Shown here piece by piece: positions 21,924 through 30,956 of a stretch of 60,914 nt of DNA. The notes beneath the pieces were generated by a model. It had not been told where the DNA came from. It made no database searches and saw only the letters and a program-made list of their open reading frames with translations. The DNA lies in the IMG/VR virus record IMGVR_UViG_3300006339_000003, positions 1 to 60,914 of that record; one strand, given 5' to 3'. How positions within the stretch are numbered: the stretch's first letter is position 1; every line of letters begins with the position of its first letter. The position numbers were made by a program, and so were the translations under genes. Source of the stretch: a virus.

Positions 21924-21979
21924 TAGTTAATTTACGTTGATTTTACTGACTTTTTAGAGATATTTGTTCTTGTTTTGTT

Positions 21980-22657
21980 CTAATTCCACAATTTCTTGAC
22001 CCATTCTTGGTCTGAATCGTGTGGTAAAGGTCTTCCGTGAAATACTGCAACTTTCGCTTTTTCTTTCTTTTCAAACTTCCAACCTGACTTATGAAATCTA
22101 GGGTCTTTTCTACTATGCCATTTATAAGAATATGTCCATTCGTCTGGCATAACCTTTAAATTCTTACTATTTTTAACTAATTTGGACATTGCGTTTTGGT
22201 CACCTTGCAATTTCATTAAATTAGATTTATCTTCTAAAAACTTATTCCATACTAATTTAGTTGCAACTTCATTATTGAATTTCATTATACTTGAATTATA
22301 CTCTTTCGTTGCTAGGTTGAAATCGTTTATTACACCAAATGTCATATCATCACCAAATGTCGCTAATTCATTGATGTTATCTAAAATCACTACATCTAAA
22401 TCCATATATAAACAAGGACCTTTTAAGTCTGACTCTTCTCTAAATAACTGCATTTTATTCCACCAACCTTCATAAGTTGAATCTCTAAACTTTCTAAACT
22501 CTATGTCGCCTTTTAATATCTTTTGAGGTTTTACGTGGTCTGAAAAACATATAAACTTATGGGGTATGGTTAAATGTCTTTTAACCATATTGTATAGCAC
22601 TTGTACATAATCTAGTGAATACTTTGTTCCATAATATACACAGCAAAAATTCATCAT
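21980..22657 (-). CDS. Glycosyltransferase, GT-A fold with DxD (225 aa)
   Basis: The N-terminus FCCVYYGTKYSLDYVQVL, then CLYMDLDVVIL with the metal-binding DxD (about residues 78-86), and a late AVFHGRPLPHDSDQEW mark a GT8-like nucleotide-sugar transferase common in marine phage genomes. The acceptor is unknown. It is the last gene of a 10-kb sugar island and overlaps the previous gene by 4 bp. Confidence 0.75.
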   Translation of the reverse strand: MMNFCCVYYGTKYSLDYVQVLYNMVKRHLTIPHKFICFSDHVKPQKILKGDIEFRKFRDSTYEGWWNKMQLFREESDLKGPCLYMDLDVVILDNINELATFGDDMTFGVINDFNLATKEYNSSIMKFNNEVATKLVWNKFLEDKSNLMKLQGDQNAMSKLVKNSKNLKVMPDEWTYSYKWHSRKDPRFHKSGWKFEKKEKAKVAVFHGRPLPHDSDQEWVKKLWN

Positions 22658-23466
22658 ACGTTTTGTTCTTGTAATGTTCTATAAGCAGTTCCATCTGTAA
22701 TTTCAGATATTGTAAATTGATTTTCTGCAACCATCTTTAACCATTCTGTTATAGTCTTTCTTCCTGGTCTCATTGGTTTGTTTATAAACTTTATATCTTT
22801 TGATGAAACAAATGACGCTATGTTTCGTTGATGGCATATTACAGGTACTTGATTTAATATTGCGTCAATAGCAGATAAACTCATATTGGTTACCAAACAA
22901 TGAGCATTTTTTAAGTCTTCTTTAATATCTGTATTCCAAAACTCATTACCAGGTCTAGGTTTATTTCTAAATCTAACTGGTTTATCTGTATGTTCTGCTA
23001 TCTGTTTTGTTGCTTGTTCAACCCATTGTGATTGGCTCATACCATTGATTTGGTAAGTTACCGTTTCAGAAGAAGGTGCTACTAGTATATGAGTTGTTTC
23101 TCCAGTATTCCACCCTTTAAACTGTACATCAATCCCTTGATGCTCTAGTTTCTGTAATCTTGAACCAGGTCCAACTTTGCACCTAATCGTGTGTATATTA
23201 CCTTTACATATTCTAAAATATGTCTTATCGTAATCGTGTATTTTAGGTTCTGGATATCTTGTAATTTGTTGTGTTAAATAACCAACATCTACGTACCACC
23301 ATTCCTCACCACTCTCCATACATTTACGTATTTCTTTTCTATTCTGTCCAGCTAACCCCCAAAAAAAGTGAACAGGTTTATCTGTATCAGTCCAACCTTT
23401 TTCTATGGCAGGAAATAACTGTTTACTTAAACATTTATCCCAAGGTATATTATGCGTTATTATCAT
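22654..23466 (-). CDS. GT-B/capsule-type transferase-like protein, paralogue 1 (270 aa)
   Basis: No catalytic motif is certain. The layout (an N-terminal THNIPWDK, a central THILVAPSS segment, then HCLVTNMSLSAIDAILNQVPVICH) looks like the C-terminal nucleotide-sugar domain of capsule and KDO-type GT-B enzymes. The gene at 24502-25254 is a paralogue with the same ending (E-x-L/I...NQFT-x-x-EI-x-x-GTA-x-R). The start is the ATG at 23466, overlapping the GMP-reductase stop; a TTG lies three codons upstream. Confidence 0.6.
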   Translation of the reverse strand: MIITHNIPWDKCLSKQLFPAIEKGWTDTDKPVHFFWGLAGQNRKEIRKCMESGEEWWYVDVGYLTQQITRYPEPKIHDYDKTYFRICKGNIHTIRCKVGPGSRLQKLEHQGIDVQFKGWNTGETTHILVAPSSETVTYQINGMSQSQWVEQATKQIAEHTDKPVRFRNKPRPGNEFWNTDIKEDLKNAHCLVTNMSLSAIDAILNQVPVICHQRNIASFVSSKDIKFINKPMRPGRKTITEWLKMVAENQFTISEITDGTAYRTLQEQNV

Positions 23467-24505
23467 AAGTTTCAAATACTGTATTCAATGATTGGTTACA
23501 TCTAACAAAACTTGCACATTTAGGAATATCTTTTAGTCGTCTTGCACCAATATAGGTACAACTTGACCTAACACCCCCTAATATATCTTCTATTGTTTCT
23601 TTAACAGCACCTCTATCAGGTAATATTACTGCTCGTCCTTCATTACCTCTATAACCATCTTTTCGTTTTCCGTGTACTTCTCTTGCTCTATCAGAAGACA
23701 TCCCATAAAACTCTCTTTGTCCATCTTTTAATTCTACTTCACTTTCATTATGTCCTGCTAACATTCCACCTAACATCACAAAATGAGCACCACCACCAAA
23801 TGCTTTCGCAATATCTCCTGGCATATTACAACCACCATCTGCAACTATATGACCACCAACACCATTAGCAGCGTCAGCACACTCTACTACTGCACTAAAT
23901 TGAGGTACCCCTACACCTGCCATTGTTCTTGTTGTACATACACTACCTGGTCCAATACCTACTTTAACTACGTCTGCACCTTGTATAATTAGTTCTTCGG
24001 TCATTTCAGCAGTTACTACATTACCTGCAATTATAGTTTTGTCTGGATACTCTTCTCTAACTGCACCAACAAAATCTGAAAAATTTGTATGGTAACCATT
24101 TGCAACATCTACTGTAATAAACTTAACATCTGGAAAACTCTTTAATACTTCTTGCATTGTAGTATAATCTTCAGCATTATCATCCCATAATTTACCTGTG
24201 CCTGTACATACTGATAGATACTTTAGTTTAATACCTTCACCTACTGCTTTTCTCCATTGTTCTATCGTTGTTGTCTTTGTAATCGTGGTTAACATCTTAT
24301 ACTCTTGTATAACTTTCGCCATACTAAATGTTCCCACTCCATCCATATTACTTGCTATTATTGGACAACACTCATATGTTTCACCAGAGTTTCTAAATGT
24401 AAATGACCTAGTCATTTCTACATCACGTCTTGATGATAATGTTGACCGTTTAGGTTTCAACAATACGTCTTTATAATCTAATTTTACTTCGTTATCTAAT
24501 CTCAT
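23450..24505 (-). CDS. guaC: GMP reductase (IMPDH/GMPR family)
   Basis: The 351-aa barrel protein has the family signature GIGPGSVCTTRTMAGVG with the catalytic Cys, SNMDGVGTFSMA near the N-terminus, IVADGGCNMPGDIAKAFGGGA for phosphate binding, and FYGMSSDRA, which points to GMP reductase rather than IMP dehydrogenase. There is no CBS insert, as expected for GuaC. It converts GMP to IMP with NADPH. Placed inside a GDP-sugar island, it could rebalance guanine nucleotides released when GDP-sugars are used, or shift purine pools toward ATP/dATP for an AT-rich genome. The ATG at 24505 has a GGAG site; a TTG upstream is less likely. Confidence 0.85.
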   Translation of the reverse strand: MRLDNEVKLDYKDVLLKPKRSTLSSRRDVEMTRSFTFRNSGETYECCPIIASNMDGVGTFSMAKVIQEYKMLTTITKTTTIEQWRKAVGEGIKLKYLSVCTGTGKLWDDNAEDYTTMQEVLKSFPDVKFITVDVANGYHTNFSDFVGAVREEYPDKTIIAGNVVTAEMTEELIIQGADVVKVGIGPGSVCTTRTMAGVGVPQFSAVVECADAANGVGGHIVADGGCNMPGDIAKAFGGGAHFVMLGGMLAGHNESEVELKDGQREFYGMSSDRAREVHGKRKDGYRGNEGRAVILPDRGAVKETIEDILGGVRSSCTYIGARRLKDIPKCASFVRCNQSLNTVFETYDNNA

Positions 24506-25254
24506 TGTACTTTTCTCCAAGCTGTTCCATTTTTTATTTCTGTCATAGTGAATTGATTTGCTAATAAACTATGTATCCATTTTAATCTAGCAGGTTTTAT
24601 AGGTTGTTCTATTTTACTAAAATCTGTTAACCCCATTGGTACTCCCATATTCATTTTATCACAAAATACAGGTACCCCATTTAAAACAGCGTCAACTACA
24701 ACTGCTGAATTATGAGATACTATAGCATATGCACTTTGTACTTCTTCTCTTAAAGGTCTGCTACTCTTTTTATCTCTTACTTTAATAGGTCTATCTGTAT
24801 ATTGTTTTAAAGTCTTTATAGTATCATCAACCCAACTACCTATATTATGATATGCTATTTGAAAATGAGAAGGTGCTATAATTAAGATATAATTGCCATC
24901 ACTTTTCCAAGGTTGTAATTTTATATATTGTTTATACTTTTTAATTCTTTCATTATCTTCATCTGTTAGTTCTTGTATAGTTTGTATATGATAATGATTT
25001 TTTGTTAATCTATATATTCTCTCACCAGATACCTTTGATGGAGAGTGTCTATTACCATATAAGTAAGCGTGGTCAAAATAATAAAACTCTTTACTTTGTT
25101 TTAAAAGTTCGCCTGTGCCTCTTAATATTCCAAAACAAGTAATAGGTTTATCTATATCAACATCTTTAACATTATGTAATGTTCCTCCTGCACTTGAAAC
25201 AAAATGTCTTACAATATCATCTGTTGCTGGTCTAGTTAATAATCCTTGTATCAT
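24502..25254 (-). CDS. GT-B/capsule-type transferase-like protein, paralogue 2 (250 aa)
   Basis: Shares layout and C-terminal ending with the protein at 22654-23466. Key parts are YILIIAPSHFQIAYH in the middle and AYAIVSHNSAVVVDAVLNGVPVFC, the usual nucleotide-sugar binding region of capsule/KDO-like transferases. The substrate is unknown. Four-base overlaps with both neighbours show one translational unit. Confidence 0.6.
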   Translation of the reverse strand: MIQGLLTRPATDDIVRHFVSSAGGTLHNVKDVDIDKPITCFGILRGTGELLKQSKEFYYFDHAYLYGNRHSPSKVSGERIYRLTKNHYHIQTIQELTDEDNERIKKYKQYIKLQPWKSDGNYILIIAPSHFQIAYHNIGSWVDDTIKTLKQYTDRPIKVRDKKSSRPLREEVQSAYAIVSHNSAVVVDAVLNGVPVFCDKMNMGVPMGLTDFSKIEQPIKPARLKWIHSLLANQFTMTEIKNGTAWRKVQ

Positions 25255-25928
25255 TTAACCATATTTGTTTCAGTTGTTTCCTCTTTTAATTTTATCCATT
25301 CTTCTGAATAATCACAATTTAAATAATCTACAAACCAAGGTCCACCTTCTGTAAAATGGACGTTCTTAACATCATCTTTCTTTTGATATTCGCCACTTAA
25401 CCAATTCCACTCTAAAGGTAGTCCACCAATCATATCATCATTTTCTAACCATTTAAATTGATGTAGTTGTAATCCTGTTGCACTATTCACATAATCTGGT
25501 GTTAACGCTGTACACTTATCACAATTCATCAACATAAAACTTGACCAGTTTTTCTTTTCATATTTTGTTTGTGGTTGACCTAAAAACTTCTTTGTCTTTC
25601 TTGGTACATAATCGTGCTTACATACTTGTACAGCATAACGTTCATCCCTTAATCTCCATAACTCAGCAATATCTGTTAACATTAACTGGTCACAATCCAT
25701 AAACAATGCCCACCCTTTATAATTCATAAGGTGAGGTACTATAAATCTACTAAAACTAAATTCAGTTGATTCTATAGTACTACGTTCTCTAGTAAAATTA
25801 TCTTTTATATTTTTTAAATATATTGGTGTAATAGATACAGGTCTGGTACTATGTTTTAATATACTATATGCAAGTACATTAAAAGCTACCTTCTCTTTAC
25901 TATCATACCCAATAAAAATATTAATCAT
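25251..25928 (-). CDS. Glycosyltransferase, GT8-like (225 aa)
   Basis: The N-terminus INIFIGYDSKEKVAFNVLAY and the block TEFSFSRFIVPHLMNYKGWA before LFMDCDQLML (DxD) are typical of a GT8-like family frequent in marine phages and bacteria. The late VKNVHFTEGGPWF holds the second metal-binding His. It likely adds a hexose to a surface glycan; the acceptor is unknown. Confidence 0.78.
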   Translation of the reverse strand: MINIFIGYDSKEKVAFNVLAYSILKHSTRPVSITPIYLKNIKDNFTRERSTIESTEFSFSRFIVPHLMNYKGWALFMDCDQLMLTDIAELWRLRDERYAVQVCKHDYVPRKTKKFLGQPQTKYEKKNWSSFMLMNCDKCTALTPDYVNSATGLQLHQFKWLENDDMIGGLPLEWNWLSGEYQKKDDVKNVHFTEGGPWFVDYLNCDYSEEWIKLKEETTETNMVK

Positions 25929-25930
25929 TA

Positions 25931-26152
25931 CTATTTCGTTTTTATAGGCATTCTTATATTTTTACGCAACGCTCTTACTAACTCACCTAACTTATCAATA
26001 ATCGCTATCGCATCCTCATCCGTAATATAATGTCGTTGCTCTTTAAGTTCATCATATTCTCTTAAAGGAATCGTAACAGTTCTATTAAGTTGTGTTTCAT
26101 TTTCATATGTCAAGTTATGAGCATTGTCTTGGTCATCTACGCCGTTTGTCAT
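25931..26152 (-). CDS. Small protein, unknown (73 aa)
   Basis: The ATG at 26152 overlaps the stop of the upstream transferase gene (ATGA). The product has an LNRTVTIPLREYDELKEQ segment and a helical basic tail. The VTIPLxEYDEL pattern is seen in small phage proteins of unknown role. Confidence 0.55.
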   Translation of the reverse strand: MTNGVDDQDNAHNLTYENETQLNRTVTIPLREYDELKEQRHYITDEDAIAIIDKLGELVRALRKNIRMPIKTK

Positions 26153-26922
26153 CTGTTTCTTCTCCATTCTGGACTATTTGCTTGTTTTTTTCTTTGTCCT
26201 TTTCTATGGTCTATATATGGGTTAAGAAACGTATCTCTTGCCATTATATGTCCATTTCTACCATCCCCTAGTGGTTTTTCACTATACCTGGGATCGTCTT
26301 TAAACATTTGCCTAGTACCGTCCAATGTATGGCAATCTGTCCAAAAATTCTTTCCTAATTTCTTTATTGTATATACTTTATCTGTTATATACCATTTTTT
26401 ATATTCACGAAAAAAGTCATCTACTACACGACTTCTATTATTAAATGCAACAAAACCTGTTTCTGTATATTGTGATGGTCTATGATAAAATGATAAAAAT
26501 GTTAAATCTGGTAAACAGTTCTGATACCAAGAGTCGTGTATTGTGTCCATAAACTTACAATCACTATCTACATAATATATTTTAGTTCCCCAACCTCTTG
26601 CTGCTGATTGAGCAAATACTTTATAACTAAATCTTACCGCTTCTTCATAAAAATTATTTGCTGTTCTATGTTTATTTCTTTGAACAAAATCTTTACAATC
26701 TGGTTCAAAGTCAAATAAATTATAATAATGTACTCTATCTACTTTAGGATATAAATTTGGATTATCTTCAACAAAAACATACATATGTGGTTTTTGATTT
26801 GTTGCCACGTATGAGTCAATTAATTGATGAGCATAATCATCATATAATCTTTTATTAAATGTTGTACAAAATATGTATGGGGCTAATCCCCTAGTTGGTC
26901 CGTATGCTCCGAGTCCGCTCAT
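26149..26922 (-). CDS. Putative glycosyltransferase with DSD motif (257 aa)
   Basis: The N-terminal part LAPYIFCTTFNKRLYDDYAH and KIYYVDSDCKFMD (DxD at about 119-121) suggest a GT-A fold transferase. The ATG at 26922 overlaps the gmd stop (ATGA), so it is preferred to a longer reading. It probably uses the product of the GDP-sugar genes just upstream, though this is inference from position. Confidence 0.6.
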   Translation of the reverse strand: MSGLGAYGPTRGLAPYIFCTTFNKRLYDDYAHQLIDSYVATNQKPHMYVFVEDNPNLYPKVDRVHYYNLFDFEPDCKDFVQRNKHRTANNFYEEAVRFSYKVFAQSAARGWGTKIYYVDSDCKFMDTIHDSWYQNCLPDLTFLSFYHRPSQYTETGFVAFNNRSRVVDDFFREYKKWYITDKVYTIKKLGKNFWTDCHTLDGTRQMFKDDPRYSEKPLGDGRNGHIMARDTFLNPYIDHRKGQRKKQANSPEWRRNR

Positions 26923-27968
26923 ATACAATTCTCTGGAGCATCCCAAAGTCTTGGTACTCCTGATTGATGGTCACTACAATATCTACCTACATCAGCGTCA
27001 ACCATTTCTTTCATTAAACTCTCTACATTATGTTTATGTTCCCAACCTAATACTTCTCTTGCCTTACTAGCATCCCCTTGTAATACATCTACCTCAGCAG
27101 GTCTTAAATGTTTCTTATCAGTAGTAATAATTAATTGATTGCCGTCTGTAAAACACTTACCATCTTTCCAATAATGTTTTATTCCTTTATAATCTAATGC
27201 CATATCTGCAAATTCTTTTACTGTATGAATTTCACCAGTTGCTAATACATAGTCATCTGGTTTATCGTGTTGTAGCATTTGCCACATACCTCTAACAAAA
27301 TCCTCAGCGTGTCCCCAATCTCTTTTTGCATTTAAATTTCCTAAAACAATTGGTCTTCCTTCTTGCAACCAATGTGCTAAACCTTTTGATATCTTTCTAG
27401 TTACAAAGTCCTCACCTCTATGTGGACTTTCGTGATTAAATAAAAGACCACAACAAGCAAACATATCATACGCTTCTCTATAATTAATTGTTATATGATG
27501 AGCATATAGTTTTGCAACACCATATGGTGACCTCGGCCAGAATTTTGTTGTTTCTTTTTGTGGCGTTTCAAATACTTTTCCATACATTTCACTTGTACTT
27601 GCTTGATAGAATTTTATTTTAGGATTTACTTGTCTTATACTTTCTAGTATTCTCAAAGGACCCATTGCGTCTATTAGAGTAGCAAGTTCTGGTTGTTTAA
27701 ATGATAACCATACAAATGATTGAGCAGCTAAATTATATACTTCGTCTGGTTGAGATTCCTCTATTGCTCTTCTTATATTCGCTTGGTCTATTACATCAAG
27801 TTCAACAAACTCTATTTGGTCTGTAATACCCATTTCATCTAGTCGCCAATGTTTTGGTGATGTACTTCGTCTTTGTCCACCAAATACTTTATAACCTTTT
27901 TCTAATAACAATTTAGCAAGATAAGCGCCGTCTTGTCCAGTTATACCTGTAATCAATGCTCTTTTCAT
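26919..27968 (-). CDS. gmd: GDP-mannose 4,6-dehydratase
   Basis: The 349-aa short-chain dehydrogenase has the NADP-binding loop GITGQDGAYL (8-17), the catalytic STSEMYG and SPYGVAK (Ser/Thr, Tyr, Lys), and the GMD-specific C-terminal RPAEVDVLQGDASKA and LGW. It makes GDP-4-keto-6-deoxy-mannose, the branch point for GDP-fucose, rhamnose, perosamine and colitose. The next gene in the unit is a ColD-like dehydratase, which points to a 3,6-dideoxyhexose. Confidence 0.92.
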   Translation of the reverse strand: MKRALITGITGQDGAYLAKLLLEKGYKVFGGQRRSTSPKHWRLDEMGITDQIEFVELDVIDQANIRRAIEESQPDEVYNLAAQSFVWLSFKQPELATLIDAMGPLRILESIRQVNPKIKFYQASTSEMYGKVFETPQKETTKFWPRSPYGVAKLYAHHITINYREAYDMFACCGLLFNHESPHRGEDFVTRKISKGLAHWLQEGRPIVLGNLNAKRDWGHAEDFVRGMWQMLQHDKPDDYVLATGEIHTVKEFADMALDYKGIKHYWKDGKCFTDGNQLIITTDKKHLRPAEVDVLQGDASKAREVLGWEHKHNVESLMKEMVDADVGRYCSDHQSGVPRLWDAPENCI

Positions 27969-29119
27969 TTTATGTCCTTTGTTATGTGATATACCATATC
28001 AATATTTTCTTTTAAATCTCTTATATCATTTCCTATAAACAAACCATTGTTATGAATATAATCTGCATTTGGACAACTATTATTATAATAATCAAGATAA
28101 TCTATTACAGGATTGTTCATAAAATTACCTGCAACAATAGGTCTACACTCTACTCCGTTTTCTGTAAGTTTCTTAACAAGTTGGTCTCTTTTGCCTTCAT
28201 ATTCATCAACTAACAAAATGGAAAATCCAAACCAACTAGACTCTCCTATTTCTTTTTGTAATTGTACACCTGGCATTTCTTCAAACTTATGTTGAAAATA
28301 GTTTGCATTACGAATTCTTTGTGTTCTCATTTCTTGTTCTTTTTTAAGTTGTACACTTCCAATTGCACCACTCATTTCTAAAGGTCTTACACTATAACCT
28401 GGAGTTACAAACGTAAAACTATCTTTAAACTTATCACCTGTCTTTTTATAAATCTTATTATCGTCTGGTAAATCTCTACACCAACCGTGTGCTCTTAATG
28501 ACCTTAAATAATCAGCGTCATCTTTATCTCTACAAGCAATCATTCCACCTTCCATTGTTTGTAAATGGTGTGAAAAGAAAAATGAAAAACTACCTAACTG
28601 ACCAAACGTACCACAAAACTCATAATTATATGTCTTTGCACCTAAACTTTCACAATTGTCCTCTAATAATATTAGGTCGTGTTCTCTAGCAATATGATAT
28701 AATGAATAATGGTCACAGGAGTTACCTAAAAGATTAACTGCAAATATAGCGCAAGTGTCATCATTAATTGCTTCTCTAACTTTATTAGGGTCTATATTTA
28801 AAGTTTCTCTATCTACATCTACAAAATTTAATTTGAAACCGTATTGTTGTAATGGAAAGAAAGTTGTTGACCAAGAAACGGCAGGCACAATTATATTACC
28901 ACCTCTTTTATATTTTAATTTTAATAATGCAATCATTAATAGATTGGCAGTTGAACCACTATTAACCATAACTGCGTCTGCACATCTAAAATATTTGGCA
29001 AACTCTTGCTCAAACTTCTTGACGTGTGGACCCATTGTATATCGCCCACTTTTTATGACTTCCTGTATTGCGTATAATTCTTTATGATCCCAAGTATCAC
29101 AAGCTAATGGATATTTCAT
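27965..29119 (-). CDS. ColD/E1-like sugar 3-dehydratase (DegT family, Lys replaced by His)
   Basis: The 384-aa DegT/DnrJ family protein has VNSGSTAN (52-59), VPAVSWSTT and LLEDNCESLGA for PLP. In aminotransferases of this family a Lys forms the Schiff base in SF-x-x-x-K. Here the site reads SFFFSHHLQTMEGG, with His184 in the Lys position. That replacement marks GDP-4-keto-6-deoxy-mannose 3-dehydratase (ColD) and CDP-sugar E1. So it should remove the 3-OH from the GMD product, giving GDP-4-keto-3,6-dideoxymannose. A ColC-like epimerase/reductase is not seen, so the host or a gene outside the window may finish the pathway. Confidence 0.8.
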   Translation of the reverse strand: MKYPLACDTWDHKELYAIQEVIKSGRYTMGPHVKKFEQEFAKYFRCADAVMVNSGSTANLLMIALLKLKYKRGGNIIVPAVSWSTTFFPLQQYGFKLNFVDVDRETLNIDPNKVREAINDDTCAIFAVNLLGNSCDHYSLYHIAREHDLILLEDNCESLGAKTYNYEFCGTFGQLGSFSFFFSHHLQTMEGGMIACRDKDDADYLRSLRAHGWCRDLPDDNKIYKKTGDKFKDSFTFVTPGYSVRPLEMSGAIGSVQLKKEQEMRTQRIRNANYFQHKFEEMPGVQLQKEIGESSWFGFSILLVDEYEGKRDQLVKKLTENGVECRPIVAGNFMNNPVIDYLDYYNNSCPNADYIHNNGLFIGNDIRDLKENIDMVYHITKDIK

Positions 29120-29127
29120 AATTTTCC

Positions 29128-30954
29128 TTATATATTCATCTTAAAAACCTTGTACCAAATCGCAAATGCCATTATAGTAAACAGTTCTTTTTGTGAGCGT
29201 TGACCAATATTAGGTAATATTTTCTTTTCTCCAGCTTTATTTAAACCTTTTGACCAACTTTCTCTTTTATTACACATATATTTATCATCTATTTCGGACT
29301 GGTTATATTCAAATATTTCTTGCATTTCTTTATTTGATAATACATTCCTAATATAATCTTTTAATACATTTCTATCATCAGCTCGTTTGCTAAGTCTACC
29401 TACAATAAATTCATCTGTAGGAAATCTCCAACCAGTTTTCTCTCTCTCTAATATTTTTAATGGTAATCTTTTATAATATGCTGTCTTTAATAGTGGTTTA
29501 TTATAATATGCCCAATTATCTTCCATAAAATTCTTGTTGATTTTATGTTCACTAGGGATACTTCGTATATAATCTCTAAAAGTTTTATTCATAAAAGGAA
29601 ATCTTCCTTCTAAACTAAATCTCATACCTAACTTATCATTTCTCATTAAAAAATCTTCTGATAATGTATTTAAACACTCAATGAACATAAAATCATTTCT
29701 TTCATCACCTTGCAAACCACCTTTTGGAAACCAACTATCAAGATACTCTAATTGTTCTTCGTGTGTTGCCCATAGTTCTTTATTTTTTAATTCTCTATGA
29801 TTAGCACATAATGCTTTTAACTTCGTTGCCCAATCTGGTTGTCTATGATGTTTATAACCACATAACAATTCATCTCCACCATCACCACTTAAAGTTACCG
29901 TTATACCTTGTTTCTTTATATATTCATTAACTCCAAAATATACAGGTAAACTTTTACTTTGTCTAGGTTCTTCTAATGCTAACGCTGTATTTTCCCAATT
30001 ATCTGTAAAATATTGTTGATTAATATATAGTTCTCTATGTTCACCACCATATGTTGCTGACATTTCTTTTGCCAATATACAATCTTCGTTAGACCTTGAT
30101 TTCCAATCATAAGTTTCAAATTTTGAACTAAATGTTTTTGGTTTTGTTTGCCACAATTTTGACATTTCATAACAAATAGCCGTACTATCAATACCACCAC
30201 TTAAAAACAATCCAATTTCTCTACGACCCATTAAGGTTTCTTTTACTGCCTGGTGTAATCTATTTCTAACTTCTTCTTTAATTTTACCTACATTTTTAAC
30301 ATTTCTTAACCCTATTTGTCTATTATTAATATTAGTAGAAATTTTAGCACTAGTTACTACGTTCATCTTAACAACTTCACCTGGTACTAATTTTTTAATA
30401 CCTTTAAACAATGTCAAATAACCAGAATTATATCCTTGTTTATAATACTGTTTGAATGCCTCTTTATCTACTTTTCTTTCAAATCCTAATGTTAATAAAC
30501 TTTTAATCTCGGATGAAAAAGCAAACTTACCATTTATATAACCATAATAAAGAGGTTTAGTTCCATTACTATCTCTGGCAATAATTAATTCTTTTGTTAT
30601 CTTATTATAACAAGCAAACGCAAACATTCCATCTAATTTTTCAATAAATGATATACCATATTTTTCTAAACCTAACATTAAAACTTCTGTATCTGTATTA
30701 GTTTTAAGTTTAAATTCTTTACCTAGTTCTTTGTAATTGTATATCTCTCCATTATATACTAATACCCTATCGTTATGAATCCAAGGTTGTTTTGAATTTT
30801 CTGTAGTGTCTATGATTGATAATAAATTATGACCTAAAGTAATATCTTCATCTTGCCAATGTCCATTACCATCAGGTCCTCTATGATGTGCTTCGCACAA
30901 CATTTCTTTTATCAAACTAGTTGATGACCATAATATTCCGTGTATCGCACACAT
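29128..30954 (-). CDS. asnB: Asparagine synthetase, glutamine-hydrolysing (AsnB family)
   Basis: The 608-aa protein has Cys2 as the glutaminase nucleophile (MCAIHGI), RGPDG, VYNGEIYNY, and a C-terminal synthetase domain with the PP-loop SGGIDST and LSGDGGDELLCGY. AsnB-family enzymes in glycan islands often amidate uronic acids or amino sugars rather than make free asparagine. Position in the sugar unit supports that, but the substrate is not visible. Confidence 0.85.
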   Translation of the reverse strand: MCAIHGILWSSTSLIKEMLCEAHHRGPDGNGHWQDEDITLGHNLLSIIDTTENSKQPWIHNDRVLVYNGEIYNYKELGKEFKLKTNTDTEVLMLGLEKYGISFIEKLDGMFAFACYNKITKELIIARDSNGTKPLYYGYINGKFAFSSEIKSLLTLGFERKVDKEAFKQYYKQGYNSGYLTLFKGIKKLVPGEVVKMNVVTSAKISTNINNRQIGLRNVKNVGKIKEEVRNRLHQAVKETLMGRREIGLFLSGGIDSTAICYEMSKLWQTKPKTFSSKFETYDWKSRSNEDCILAKEMSATYGGEHRELYINQQYFTDNWENTALALEEPRQSKSLPVYFGVNEYIKKQGITVTLSGDGGDELLCGYKHHRQPDWATKLKALCANHRELKNKELWATHEEQLEYLDSWFPKGGLQGDERNDFMFIECLNTLSEDFLMRNDKLGMRFSLEGRFPFMNKTFRDYIRSIPSEHKINKNFMEDNWAYYNKPLLKTAYYKRLPLKILEREKTGWRFPTDEFIVGRLSKRADDRNVLKDYIRNVLSNKEMQEIFEYNQSEIDDKYMCNKRESWSKGLNKAGEKKILPNIGQRSQKELFTIMAFAIWYKVFKMNI

Positions 30955-30956
30955 AA

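Noticed and set aside
27965-29119. Reading the DegT-family gene as a perosamine or other aminotransferase
   Set aside because: The Schiff-base Lys is replaced by His, which fits a 3-dehydratase and not an aminotransferase.
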